Below, piece by piece: positions 8,997-23,500 of a DNA stretch of 64,000 nucleotides. Source of the DNA: Panonychus citri (lineage: Eukaryota; Arthropoda; Arachnida; Trombidiformes; Tetranychidae); contig NW_026515407.1 of NCBI RefSeq assembly GCF_014898815.1, positions 1 through 64,000 of the forward strand, written 5' to 3'. Under the pieces are notes generated by a model. The model was not told the DNA's origin, searched no databases, and worked only from the letters and a program-made list of their open reading frames with translations. Positions within the stretch are counted from its first letter, which is position 1; each line of letters starts with the position of its first letter. A program made the translations under genes and the position numbers.

Positions 8997-9115
8997 CAGC
9001 TTTTCCAGCTTTGAAACCTGCGGCAGCGGCTCCTTTACCGCCGTAACCTGTTTCAGCTTCTTCTAAACCTGAGCCGACCTCTCTCTTGGAATTAAATATA
9101 CATATATTGCCAACT
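8997..9115 (-). other. Possible orphan exon, Gly/Ala/Lys-rich
   Basis: On the minus strand a short frame reads KREVGSGLEEAETGYGGKG followed by AAAAGFKAGKAG. It ends at a consensus donor (G|GTAAGT) at 8997/8996. Its GC content is higher than its surroundings. It resembles Gly/Ala-rich structural proteins rather than COG3. I find no matching acceptor or neighbouring exon with confidence. Confidence 0.35.
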
Positions 9116-9231
9116 CGTGGAACATGTTATGGTCAAAAGATTTCGTATGCTTTGGATATTCGTTGATTGGCCATTCGCTCATTTTCCTATGAATTGTCTC
9201 TTCTAATAACATAGTTAATATTGGTCCAGAA

Positions 9232-10037
9232 TGTGAGGTTTTTATCGGGTATTTTGAGGTGAATAACGGAGTGTCAGAGATAGTCCTCGGGATCTAGAGC
9301 TCTATTATGATCACTTTGGCTATTACCTTTAATCAATTTGTTGATTTTGAATCAGTAGATTCGATTTGCACACACTTCTTTTCAGGATTCCAACAATCAC
9401 TAAACTCAAGTTTAAGACTTTTCCGGACTGAATTATAACTGAAAATTAACTTTATTGAAATTTTTAATGAAACTTAAGTTGACTCTATGAGACCAAATTA
9501 AATCTAAATTGTTCTATCTTTTGATAGTTACATTTATACTTGAAATTAACAAAAGAAATTTGTGCTGGAATTAATGTAGTCTTTCAGACTCGACTGTTAT
9601 CAAAATGATTAAATTAAGGTTAATCAAATCTTTTGGCTTTTTCTAGCTTGAGCTGTGACTTATCAAATTAATGTTACTAATCAGTTTAGATTAGATTAAA
9701 AAAGCACAATGGAAAGAAAGGAAATTTGTATCTTTCTTTTGGTTACAATTTAAGAAAATTAAAATTTAAGAAAATCGGGTTTGAAGTCGGGTCTAAATGA
9801 AATTAAGTTTTAAAACTGAAACGGGTTAATGAATAAAAATAAAAGAAATTGAAATTTCATAATAATCTGAGTCGATTGCTCAGTAATTGTTTGGGAGGTT
9901 AAGCCTCTACCCTTCAAGAAGGTTAGAATTTTAGTTGAGTTCTGTACCAAGAGAGGTCAGCAGTGCACAGAAAATTTGACTATCAAACAAAAAGTAAAAA
10001 TGAGTTGACTCAATGATTGTGATAGTTTAGTTTTTAT
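9232..10037 (-). repeat. Second LTR copy (solo LTR)
   Basis: The 806 bp are nearly identical to the LTR at 7731-8556, but no primer-binding site or internal sequence is attached at either end, so it is a solo LTR. No obvious 4-6-bp target-site duplication flanks it (CAGAA against GATAA). Confidence 0.85.
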
Positions 10038-10504
10038 GATAAAAGTTATTTTACTCATTCCCAGTAAATGATCAAACCAAATAAGTTTATAGTTCTATCA
10101 ACAAATTGAGTTAATTTAAATTGAAGAAAATGTGAAACTTTCAGTGTTTATTGAAATGAATTAAAAACAAGTAATTAGGTGACACAATTAGACAAAATCA
10201 ACAGTTGATAGATTCTCATTTTAAACACTGTTAATAAACATAATCAAAATTCTGCCAATCGAACCTTAACTCAATCTCTTCTTTTTATATTGATTGTGTT
10301 TGATTGAACACTTTATGTAGCGATAATTATTATTATTGCCGGTTAATTTTATTCATCAAAACTGTTGATTAATTCAAATTGAGTGAAATATAATCATCAT
10401 CATCACATATTCATTTGATTATTAATTGTTTGTGTTTTTATCAAGATATCATCATCTTAGTCTCTATCAAAATAATTGAGTTTAATTTAATTGTTTAAAC
10501 AAAA
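10038..10504. promoter_or_regulatory. Upstream region of the sidestep-family gene
   Basis: About 470 bp of AT-rich sequence lie between the solo LTR and the first ATG. I see no strong TATA box or initiator, and the 5' untranslated exon cannot be delimited. The LTR ends less than 500 bp upstream, so it could influence transcription. Confidence 0.35.
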
Positions 10505-10676
10505 ATGAGAAGGAAATTAATGTTTCTTAATTGTGATTCAGTTGCTATTCAAACAACTTGGATATTTAAATCATCATCATCGGTGACATGTCTACAATTA
10601 ATGTTATTTGTACTGACACTTAATTGTAGTAACAATTTGGTTGTAAATTCACAAAGCTTAGAAATTGATTATTCAG
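10505..10676 (+). CDS. Sidestep-like exon 1: signal peptide
   Basis: It encodes residues 1-57. A long charged and Ser-rich leader precedes the hydrophobic core (LQLMLFVLTLNC, about residues 30-41), so a later Met at residue 6 may be the real start. The donor is TTCAG|GTATTT. Confidence 0.75.
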
Positions 10677-13600
10677 GTATTTACAATTTTGTTAATTATC
10701 ACCATTGATGATCCAATCTATTAAAATTCACTTTCTCTCTTTCTCAATGTTTAGGTCACACAGAAGTCGAAGGTATCGCTGGTCGATCAGTCTCTTTACC
10801 ATGTAACATAACGATAACCAACGGGAATATTAAAGAAGTGGCCATTATTTTATGGTACAAAGGAGAGACTGGAATTCCTGTTTATACAGTTGACACTCGG
10901 AATAAAAGTTCATTAAGTGGTTCAATTCATATTCCATCTAGTTCTTATAAGAGTCGATCTTATTTTGAAATGTCCAAAAGTCCACCGACTCTACGATTAG
11001 ATAAAGTTAGTGAAAAAGACTCGGGTGAATATCGATGTAGAGTCGATTATGAAAAATATCCAACACAAAACTTTCACATCAACCTAACAGTTATCGGTAA
11101 GTTCAATTAATTTACTCCAATAAATATTAGTAATCAAAACTAACCATCAACTTTATAACTGGATTAAAAGTGCCACCCGAATCAATTTTCATCGTTAATA
11201 CCGAAACAATGGAAAAACTTGAAGGTCTAGTTGGACCTTTCAATGAAACCTCAGATTTATCTTTAAGCTGTGAGGTTTATGGAGGTTGGTACAAACTTGA
11301 TTTTTAAATTATAAATTATGAGGATAATTGAGTCATTGAACATCATCTTAACACTATCAAAATAAACCAAGTTAATCTTGGACTCATTCAGTAAACTGTC
11401 TAATCTTAATCCAGTTATTCTAATGATCGATTGAATTTTTAATCAGTTTTTACTTTACTTCATTTTCATGGTTAAAATTCATCCTCCTTAGAGTTTGAGC
11501 TGACTACTGACCAGGTACAAATGGGGTGAATATACAATTTAATACTTTTATATTTGGTCAAGTAGAATACAAAAAGAAAACCAATGTAACCACTTTATAT
11601 TTGTCCAATTCAATGAATGAACTTAGAAGGTGAATTGAATTTTTATCATGAAACTTGTTTGAAATGCATTGAAAAAAACGAGAAAAAAATAACATTCGAA
11701 TGTTTTTTATTCTCTGATACCTTTTTTCTCTTCTTATTTCAACATATTTATCATCTTTTGGTCCTTTTTATCTTCATCGTTCTTTCACTGTATTAACATA
11801 TGATAATTTGAAACTAAAATCAGGTAGAAATATTCACTTGAAACTTTTTGGGTCGAATTGAATAGAAAAGAATAAGAAAAGTTTCCAATATGAGAGCTGA
11901 GAATGGATATATTTAAATCGAATCAATTTTGAGTTCGATTTCTGCTCCTTATACTATCAAATTGAAAACAGACATGATAATAAATTTCTCAGTGAGGATG
12001 ATGGAAACAAGAATGAAAAGAAAATTCATAAGATTGAATCAGTTCGAAAAGTTCATTTTCGATTCATTAAACTTTTTCTTATTTCGAAAGTTTCAATAAA
12101 AAATCTGTCACTTTCGAATTTCGAATCACAACTTGAAGGGATAAGAAATATTTCATCATCGAAAGTGTGAACAAAATTCTCACAAAATTTAATATAATAT
12201 TTACGAGTTCGAGTTAATTTCAATGAGAAAAAGTTCTAAAAATTGATTTGATTAAATTTTCTTATGATCAACTTTCATTAAACTAATTGAATCTTCAGTC
12301 GACATCAAAGCTGACAACTACTAATTAGAGTACAGATTGGATGAGGTTAATCAAAGAGTTAATTATATTAATAATTACAACGAATACAATTGAATTATAA
12401 CCATTTTATCAATTAGGTATCAAAGTCTTTGAATACCCTAGTATTAATAATTAACTTAATCAAAGTATTTTTTTGGGTTGGATTTGGTTAAAAAAGTATT
12501 GTTCATTTAAATACTTCGTTTCCTCATGGAAATCTAAATGTAAGAATCATGTATTGATAGATTATCATATGTAGAGATGTGTAAATATATATATTTGGTA
12601 GAGATTCAAGGTATTAAGGAGATTAAGTGATTAAGGATAAAAATAATGTTCTCAAAGAAATAACCATAACTGTAATAAAAGACATGCTAATGAGACACTA
12701 TTATAAAAAGGAGTACATGAAATGACTTGCAGAATGAGAATCAATTAGAAATAGATTGAGAGAAATAAACTAATCTCCATTTCTACCGGATTATCTATCT
12801 GATCAATATTCATGAGTACTCGTTGATCACCTAGTAATCAACACTTCACCTCTGCCTAATTTACATGATTATGAACATCAGTTTTTATGAAACTAAAGTA
12901 GTTTCTCATAATATTAATCTAACATTTGCTGATCACAATTGAAATATCAATGAAATTTCACATTTCTAAATCTATTTAAAAGCTTCAACTATTTACCATG
13001 AGGTTTGATTATCAAACAATTCCTGAAATAAGACGAAAGGATAAATGGAAAGAGAAAGAAAATAGCAGAACTCTCAGAAAACGATAATGATACCAATTTA
13101 GAACTAAGATTGAAACTTTCATGACTCACATGAATTAGTGAAATGATACAAAATAAACTATTCAATTTCCATTACGTGAGAAAATTGAAAATAAAAATAT
13201 TAAGATAACTCTCTCTTTCTCTCTTATTCTTTCTCTTTCATTCAAATAGCTAATATTAGGTTCTATTAAATGATTATTATGGTGATAATATTGTGTCTTT
13301 TTGATCATTTTATGATATTATCATGGAATGAAAAAGTTACCAGTAAATGAAAGATTTGTAGTGAGCCAACGATATTTTGCTCTCATTCAGCTTGAAATGA
13401 TAAAATCGATATAATTTATGTATTTATGAGTATCGATGATGAACCTTGGAAAAAATGGAAAAAAAGTTTGTTTCTTTCTGTTCGATTGAAGTTTTTTTGT
13501 TCGTCTATTTTCATACTGTTGCATTTGGGAGATTATATCGAGTTGTTCTTCTGTTGCCTCCGGAATTCAAGTTGATGATTAGGGAAATCGAGTTAATATT

Positions 13601-16600
13601 GTATCGAAATTCCATATGCTAAGAAAAGGAAACAAGTTCGATTTTGATCTGGTTGAATTGTAGTAACAACATTTTCTGACTTTGATCTGTATCGAAATCG
13701 TTTTGGGTACATGATTGATTATGTTGAATGAAAAGGAAAAGAAAAGTTCTGAGCTTAGGATTTTTCTTTAACCATTAAATGTTGTATGTAAATAATCACA
13801 TGATCGATATCAATGTAATATGAATGATTTTTAACTCCATGATGATAACTTTGATTCAGTTTTTCTTTGTCATGAACAATTTAGAAAAAAACTTTGGGGT
13901 CAAAGTTTCCATGTTAAGAAAGCTCATGAGAACATGAAGATAGAATTCAATTTTATTAATACTTGAAATCAATGAAATCAATCAGCTTATTCATGAGATG
14001 AACTTGTGAGCTTGAGGTGAATCTCAGATTATAAAGTTTTTCTATTGTAGATAACATTTTGATTTCTTTATCTTTTATTCGGATAAAAGGAAACAATCTG
14101 AAAATCGATTGACAAACTGAGATCTAAGGTTAATCTACAGAGGATAAGGTGAGAAGATGAGAATAGATATGAACAAGAGGAAGTGGAAAAAATAAAGATT
14201 AAGAATAGAATCATGCTGAAAATAGAAAATAAACAAAATTAAAAGTCAAAGATATAAATATATCGATAGATATTGAATGGAAGATAAAAAGAAACTAAAA
14301 ATCCTTTGGAATACAAAGTTTACTGAGAACTACAGGGAGTGAAAACAGGAAGAAAAGATGAAAAAAGTTATCCAGCTTTGGAATACAAGAAATCAGCTGA
14401 GTCTCATTATCTTCATCTTAACATGAGAGTAAACCACTTTTTCTGTGTTTACATTGACCACCATTCATCTAGTCCATCTAGAGGGATAACTTTTATTTTC
14501 TAAATACCAACTGATATAAATTTCCTGACTTCGAATAGCTAAAAAACTTTATCCTCTTACGTGAAGAGTTAAAGTGGGACTGTGAATACACTCAGTAAGA
14601 GGAGAAATAAAAGAGTAGAGATTATCCTTCCATCATCTTTGGAAATAAAATGTTTCTACCTGTTATATATTATTTCATTTTCACCATTGAAGTGAACCTT
14701 TTTTCTTGCTGCAAAAAAAAAATCACAAATAAACACTGTAAATGCTGCTCTTACGTTGTTTACACTCTCTCATGGTATTAGGTTAATCTTGGGATTTTAG
14801 TCAATCCAGCTTTTTATTTTTTTCTCTGCTAATTCTTCCTCTTTTCAATGTTACTTTTCTTTCATCAATTGATGGACAAGAGTAGACAAAGAACAAATTA
14901 ACACAAAGTGGTGACCAATAATTCAACACATGGGAATTTTTTGCAGAAAAATGAAAATAATGATGTAAGATTAAGTTACATTATCACAATACTAATAGTA
15001 ACTAGAAAATGATAAAAGTTATGAAACTCAGTTTTAACTAATCTCATAGTCATGGGAATATTAATATTATCCAGTAGATTCAATAGCTAAAAATACTTTT
15101 GACTTGTTATTCAATCAAATGAATTGATAACCTACGAAATTCAATGGAATATTTTCATCTATTGTTTCAATATCTCATGTACAGCATTGTATTCAATTAT
15201 TTTACTGAATTCTAGGCACCATTAGTGTCACCATCATAATTAAGTAATATTAGTCTCTGTTAATCAAATATAATTATGTTATTTTCTAACTTCAGGGCAA
15301 TATCATAGATTGAAAATTTCATTACTCTTGATCTTTGATCACTTAATTTCATGTTACCTTCATGATAAACTTTGATTACTTTCATTTGATTGTCAAAAGT
15401 AAATTCAATATCAGCAATCGTTTCTCAACTTTTCATATCTGTAACCTGAATGAACTTTTTGCCTTTTATTTTGCTAATTGTAATTCAATCATTATCATGT
15501 TAATGATTAACTCAAATTTATAATTCAAGACTCATTTCTGTAAATGAATAAAGTGATTTATCAAATATAATTTCATGATAACATTTTCAACAGATTTTCC
15601 TAGTAACTGCAGTGTTAAGATTAACGATATAATTGAATCAAGATAATATGATTCAGTTAACTTATCAAATGAAATGATAATCATGATAAAAGTTAATGGA
15701 ATAGTATATAAGAGTTGGAATCAAAGTGTTTGCTGTTCAAATGATAAATTGATTCAATTAATTCAAATTACTTTAATTTATTTACCTTTATTGACATTTT
15801 CTTTGATAATTAGTTTCATCAATTTGATTGTATTGAAAAAATAATGATTGAATCCGATCGTTTTTATATCTTTTTGATAAGGAAAATACTTGATTCATTG
15901 TCATAACAATTGAATACAATGTTTTCATTAATACTCATGAACTTTTTTCTCGATAACTTTTCTGTGTCTTGGAAACACTATTGGATTAGTTAATGAATTG
16001 TGTTCAGTAATCTCGTTGCATGAAAGGGTATCATGCAGTTTCTTTCAACTGAATTGAATGATTGCTCATGTTCATTTGATTACAAATCATCTCATTAGAT
16101 TGAATATTTTCAAGTTAAATGAGATAACCATTATTCTTGGATACCTTTTACTTGTAACAATATTTGTTAAGGTGGCAGGTTGAAGGTTGGGTGGTTGTCA
16201 AGTTGAATAAATAGTTAACTTATTCAGAGTAATTCTCAGTCCATGTAACCTTAAGTTTCCAAAATTATTGTATCTGATTCATGAGATTTATCAGCAGGGA
16301 GAAACTGTTTGTTTATCATTCAACTGATTCAATTGAATTAACTTCCATTTTGAAGATGGAAAAATAAAATAATATAAATATCAAAGTCCAATTGAAAAGT
16401 AAACCGTTTTGAATATTGGAAACTCTGCTTGAAAATTTTTCTCTGCTCTTATTTGCATCTTGAGCCTTTTCATGAGGCTCATGAGTATTGAACTGAACTT
16501 ATGCCAAGGTAAGCAAAAAGTAAAGAGGAAGGAAACAGGAGGACAAGGGAGGTGGGAAAAGTCATGGAGGAGTGAAGATAATGATAATCATATTAATGAT

Positions 16601-17442
16601 TGACTCTTGGTGACTCCTCGAGCAATGTAACAATAACTTCAATTGATGTTTCATTTTCTTACATTATCATCATCATCATCTTTATCTTCATCTTTCTTTT
16701 CTTCCTTTTTTATCCTGCTTTTCATATTCGATCTTTTTGTCTCTTCTCCATCTCGTTCTTTTTCCCTCTCCAAGTTTTTTCTTTTCCTATTGTAGTAATA
16801 ACTTTATCTCACTCCTTTAGCATCCTCATCATCTTTCACATTGTATCTTCATTCAGTTAGAATTTTGTTATTTTTTTTTGGAAGAGAAAAAAAATCTTCT
16901 TCTTCATCTTCTTTTCATTTCTTATTCTCTTTTTATGCATAATATTATCATCTTCATCATTATCATCTCTTTGAAGATGATAACTCAATGAGATTCGCCT
17001 CAAGTTTCAAACATCAATGAACTACAAGAAAAGAAATTGAATTTGAAGAAAAACAAATTAAAGAAAAGGAGAAGGAAAAAAATGAATTCGAAAAAATTTT
17101 ACAAAAGATCTTCATCATGGTGTAAGAATCTCTCATCAACTTAATCTACATGCTCATGTTTTTTTGCCACCTTATCTCCAGATCATGAGCTTAAGTATCT
17201 GTCAATTTTTTTCTTGTTTCAATACAGAAAATTACTCATAAATTGTCAGTTTTTGGCTTACCGAAAACTCCTATCAAGGGTGACATTTACACGTTAGTTT
17301 TCATGATACTTGGATTATGACTTAGGGTGGAAACTATTATCTGTTGAGATTGAATTTATGAATATGAAACTGAAACATGTTTATATCATTTTGTCTTCTA
17401 TTATTGCTCAATTTAATATCTCTCCATGAGAGAAAGAGAGAA

Positions 17443-17502
<60 letters not shown>

Positions 17503-20500
17503 ATTAAAAAATTTACGATTAATGACTAACTTACTAGAATGACAATTGTATGGCTATTTATATCTTGATTAAGGGTTAACATTGAAGGTGATTTAACTAT
17601 AGTCACGTGAGTAGATAAGATAACGGGGGAAAGTTAATATATTACAGAGAGTGATGGCTAAAAAATTTTTGAATTGAGAAATCAATTTATCAGAGTTTTC
17701 AATCTCACTTTGATCAATTATTAATAAACTCTCAGTCTAATTTACTCGTAAATCTTTACGGCACAAAATTTGAATCCCGACGAACGCTGCAAGCAGTTCT
17801 TTGAGAAAATGGACTTTAGAAATATAGTCCAGAGTATCCATCCTGTCTAGAACTCAGGTCCACAGTAAATAATTAAGTATAACATTGATGTTAGTTAATT
17901 AGACAAAAAGTGAATAACTTTTTATTTCTTACGAAAACTATTATTTTAATACTTGGCACAAGCCTTTTTGAATATGAATTTCTGAAAACAATCCCTTGAA
18001 TCTGACATGAGAAGGACAAAAAATGAAGTATAAACAGAATCCAAAGAATCTAAATGAATAACTCAACGACCATTAGACTTTCATTCCAATTGTTTAGTTA
18101 GGGCTATTTTCAGTCTTCTGTGATACTCTTTCTCAAGCCTTCTGAGTCTCGGATATTTTTTCTTCCTCCTAAATTCTGATCATCTTACTATTTCTCTCTT
18201 TCTTTTTTTTCTCTGTCCATCAAAGTTAATATCATTGTCCAAGCAATCATCATGAAAGAGGGAGGAAAAAATCCAAGAACAAGAAACTTTCGCCTAGGCA
18301 ATAATAAAGCATAAATAAAAGTTCATGTTACTCAGTGTTCATCTTGTATCTGATATCAACATGGTACACAGAGATTGAGCTTCATTTAATAGATCTATCA
18401 TTTTCCCATGTTATCTCTGAGCTTTTTTCCAGCTTTCTTTTTCGGTGTCTTTATTTTTTTCATTATTTTGATTAGAGTTCAAAGATCTTGTTGTTCATGT
18501 TGTTGTTGTGCAAACATGATGCTGGATCTTTTTTCATGGAGAATTCACCACAAGAAAAAAATAATAGATTGACCCAGTTCAAGATAAGAATTGACTAAGA
18601 ATAATATCTCCAATTAGTCTCCCAGAGACGAAAAATTCATATGGATCAAATTGTAATCATAATTACTAATAATTCTATCTACTGAACAGCATCAAAGCTC
18701 GGTCATGACTTTGATTCCTGATAACTTTGAACCATAATCGACTTAATTGATTTAAGTTCCTTATTTAGTCGTTCATCACATGGTTCATATTTTATTGTTT
18801 ACCATTTGCATTTAGTTTTCGAACAACGAAATTGATGATAATCAATGATTTCAAATGAAAATCTTAGTTACCCTAATTATTAATTAATATTATGGTTCGA
18901 GTCGATTGTTACTCCAAAGTTGATTGAAGTGAAAAAGTTTCTCTTAGTTTTCATGTTGATTCATCTTATCTGATTACCTGAAAGTGTCATTGATACACAA
19001 CATTTTACCGTCAACACTGAATTAGACTTATACTCAGGGGGAAATCTCATTCTCTTTCGGGTCTCATTTATGTTCCAATCATCTCATTCCTTTCATTTCC
19101 TTCCGGTTTATCCATTTACTTCTCATTTCCTCAATCGTTATCAACCTTAACTCGAAAAAAAGTATTCACATATTATTATCGATTAGAATCTTTGATTTAA
19201 TCCAATTCGTTATAAGAAACGTATTAAGAGTTAAATACTGAATAAGATAATTTTGTTCACCCACCAACATCTCTTTCTCTCTCTTTCCCTTCATGATTAT
19301 TGCAAAGATTAAAATTCAGTCATGATATCCAATAGAAAGTATTCAAATACCCACTCCTATGAATGATATATTAATCACTTATGCTACAAAGGTAACAATT
19401 GATGATTGTTTTCATATAATATCATGTAACCATTATTATCATGTATCCATACACACAATATGATGGAGTTGATTATTGTTGGAATGTAGCTAATTATCAT
19501 TGGACATTTTATTTGATTGATCATTTCTAGCTACTGGACAGTGTCCTGTAATCCTAAAAGTCATAATAACAAAACTAATATTCATCTCCCCTCCCCATTG
19601 AAACTGAATAATCACCATTCTTGATTAATATTGACTCTAAATTTGTTGCTCATATTACTATTACAATGTTATCATATTATCAACATTATCATCATGATTG
19701 AATACATGGGAACCCTGATGACGATGATTACTGAATAAATATTAGATTTTCTATCTTTATAATCATCTTTATCATAGCAATTCCGTTATTAATATAAAGC
19801 TCATTGTTTACCAGACTAATAAAATCATCTGATGATTAGCATTTCATGTATATTAGTATTTACTCATTAAGAAGATATTATTTTCTTCATCCCCCTGTAA
19901 CATCATGAAACTAATCAGCAATTAGATTGGATTTTGATTGAAATTTTGTGCAAATTTGGAGCGAGATTTTCGTTTCCATGCACAACCAATGGTCAGTTAT
20001 TGTTTACATTCTTAACAATGTTTACCGAAGATATTGTTGATTTTATCTCATAGTTTTTTCCTCTCATTTCATTTCGTCAACATGAACTTTGTTCAACACT
20101 AAAAGTAGATATTGTAACAATATTATGTTGAGTTTTTTTCACTTTCATGAAGAAAACTCTGAAGAAATTTATTCTAAATTCTAACATATTGAAGTGGAAA
20201 TATAAGAAGAATCTGATTTTTTACTTCTCATGTTATTTGTTCATCTTATCTGAATTATGAGAAGCTTTTTTCTTATCACCTTCATGTTCATCATCATGTA
20301 TCTTCATCTTTTACTCCTTTTTCCGTATTTTCCACCCTAACGGATGAACGTCTCAATATATTCAGATCACATTGAATATAAACCACCATGAACTCTGTCT
20401 TTTCGTTGTCTTTATCTTTGAATACTGTTTGATAATTCTTATCATGATTTCATGTCAGAACAAGGATTGTTCATGTGAAAACTTCCCCACAGGGAGATAC

Positions 20501-23500
20501 ATTGGATTTTGTGTGTATAAGCAGAAAAAAAGATGCTAAGGGAAACTGAGGAACAAAACTGAAGAACATGAATATTAAGGTCGTAAGAAAATGAAGAAGG
20601 CACAGAGAAAGTGGGTGGTTATGTCAAAAAGAAGGAGAAGAAGGAGAAGAGCTTCTGAAACGGAATTCAGAGTTATCCTGAAACTTTATTGGAATTTTTT
20701 TTCTTCAAATATCTTTATCTTCTTTTTCTTCATGATCTATGAATAAACAGCATTCATCATGTAAACTTGTCACTAAATCCCTCATTCACTTTCCATCCTT
20801 TTACATCATGTACCATGATTATGATAATAATATCCCCGGAAAATAACATGAGACCGGAAGTCCATCAGTTACAAAACTAGGAACAACCCTAACTCATTTT
20901 ATCCCAATAGATTTTTCCAATTTCTATGCCAATGAATTTTGAAACTTTTTTTTATCATTCTTCTTCCATGATTCCTCTTTAACCTGAATATCATGAAAAT
21001 GGAAAAGACATCAAACATCATAATTGAAAAAAGAGAAAGAGAAAAAGAAAGTTTTTTTTATTGTAATAAATTTCATGACAAACGAATGAAGAACACAAAC
21101 AAAAATAGAATCGGAAAATTCATCCTATTACATTTCATGAGAGATATTAGATAAAGTTTAGTTTTCTGCAGAAACGAAAAGTTTTCAGGGGAAACAAACA
21201 ATATTCATGATGAGAACTATTGATTCGGATTATCATTATTAATCTAACACTTTCAATTTTCATCCAAATTTTCAATCATGTTTTCCATGAGGAGACAATC
21301 TATCATCTTTTCAATATCATGATTCTCACCTGATAGTTGAAAAACTAATGTGGCAGTTGGAAATACTCACAGGTATCTCAATTTCCGTTTCCTATTTCAT
21401 TCCATCCGATTAATTATCAGATTGAATGAGTTGCATTATGATTATAACCATCATCAAGTTGATTAGTGTTTTGAAATTGTAGACACAGAAAAAAACAATC
21501 AGAAATGAGATAGAATTGAAACTTTATCTGTTATTATATTAAATGAGCAACAGAAACAATTTAATCTGTGGTGACTTTCATCATCATCAAGATAATCATT
21601 AATATCATCAAAATAATCATCATGTTAATCATCATCATCATCATCGATAACCAGATTATTAACTCAACCTGAATAGGATTACTGAAAAGGAGGAAATAGC
21701 TCAGAAATCAAATGTGAAAGAAGCAAAAAAAAGTATCATTAAAAGTTATCATTATTATTATTGGGTTACATGATATATCCTGTTATTTCATCTAGAATCA
21801 TGGTGATGATGAAGATAATGATGATCAGAGAATCATTTTATCATGAAGCTAAGTGACATTGGCATTTTCAGAGTTAAATCCATTTGGTATACATGGTATA
21901 TATTTAGCACCCAAAAAAACCTTAATTACATATGATGAGGTTTTTTTTTCATTAATGAAACAGTAAACATAAGCAGTAGATTCACAATCAATAAATCAAC
22001 TGAATCATGATGGAAAATAATATCCTCTGGAAGATGATATTATTATTATTACATGAGAGAGGTAGATTATGGCTTAGCTTGATTAGCTGATTACCTATGA
22101 TATCAGACCATTCAGCTGATCATCTTGTTGCTCATGGTAAAGGATCAATGAATTTAATCATAATTTAATTCATTACTCTTGTATCCATAAGGATTTAATC
22201 AGGAAAAATTCAGTTACCTGAACTTTATATTTACTTTTAAGAGGAATTTCAATTTTCTTTATAATAACATTTAGAAAATCTTTAACTAAATATGTTTATA
22301 ATAACAAAAATCAATCTTTACTATTAAAGTTAATTGTTTTCTTGTTTAATGATTTGATTAAATTGGTTAAAAGCCTTAAGAGGAGCTCATGAAATTAATC
22401 ATGATTAACTTTTCAACCATCATGAGTATATCAATTTTGTATCTCTTTACCAAAGAACCGTGAATCATTAGATAATATTTATAAGTTTCCAGAACGTTTT
22501 CTTTATTCATTTTCTGGAAAATTTTGTTCGAAGGTTAAAATTTATTATATTCAAATCTCGAACATCATCATTATCATTATCTCGTATTAACACCTTCTAA
22601 CACTTCCCTCATCGAGTTACTCTGTATGTATAAGCTTCATTGTAAAGTATTAATAGTACAAAGAAGTCTTGTTTTGGAATTTTCGACAGATTATCATCAT
22701 ACGACAGATAAATAAACTTCACGAATAGTTAGCTTATCATAAATATCATGGTGCTAATGGTCTGATTCGGTAGCTTGAGATTTTTTATTTGAAGAGTAAA
22801 AAAATTCAGAACATTGCTCTTAAAAAGTCCTGGCAGTGATTGCTTGGTTACTCATGGTGAGCGGAAAATTGTCATTGTTTCCTTATGATAAGAAATCAAG
22901 TCAATTCTGAAATAATGAATCGAGAAAAAGTTTTTAGAATCAATCATGAACTTTCAAAATTAAATGAGAAGTTCTGATTCCTTTGAATGAGAAAAAATAA
23001 CTAAATGAACACTTTATCGAAAACTATTGGTCAATTATTGAAGCGAAATCGTTAAAGGAGTAGAAAAACTCTAATTCGGAGTAATATATATTCTAGATTA
23101 TCGAATGAGATTTAATCTTAATGCTAATCAAACTTATGAGATAAAAGTGACAAGTATCTCCTTTGTGGATAGATTCAAGAGCTTCATGAATTTATCTTAT
23201 TTAAGGTGGACAATCATGATGACCATGATGAAGATAATAATGAAAATGAGTCAATTCTTGTCACTTGTTATTAGTAACCAAGGAGATGAATTGAAAAATT
23301 ACAGGAATGGTAACGAGTCACGATTGATTAAGAAGATGATAAAAGTGAAATGAGATGATGAACCAATCAAATTGATTAAGTTTTCATCATCTCAAGAGGA
23401 TGAGATGAGAATGAAGATAATGATGAGGATGGGCAAGAGAAGTTGGATCAAAGAACAACAAAAAATGAACATGAACAAGTGGATAACTTTTGTACCATCG

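Noticed and set aside
16600..16860. Hydrophobic 86-residue frame
   Set aside because: Ile/Phe/Ser-rich translation of ATC/TTC microsatellite DNA in intron 3; no conserved pattern.
21540..21660. ATCATCATC clusters considered as a CRISPR-like or direct-repeat array
   Set aside because: These are simple trinucleotide repeats without spacers; the window is eukaryotic.
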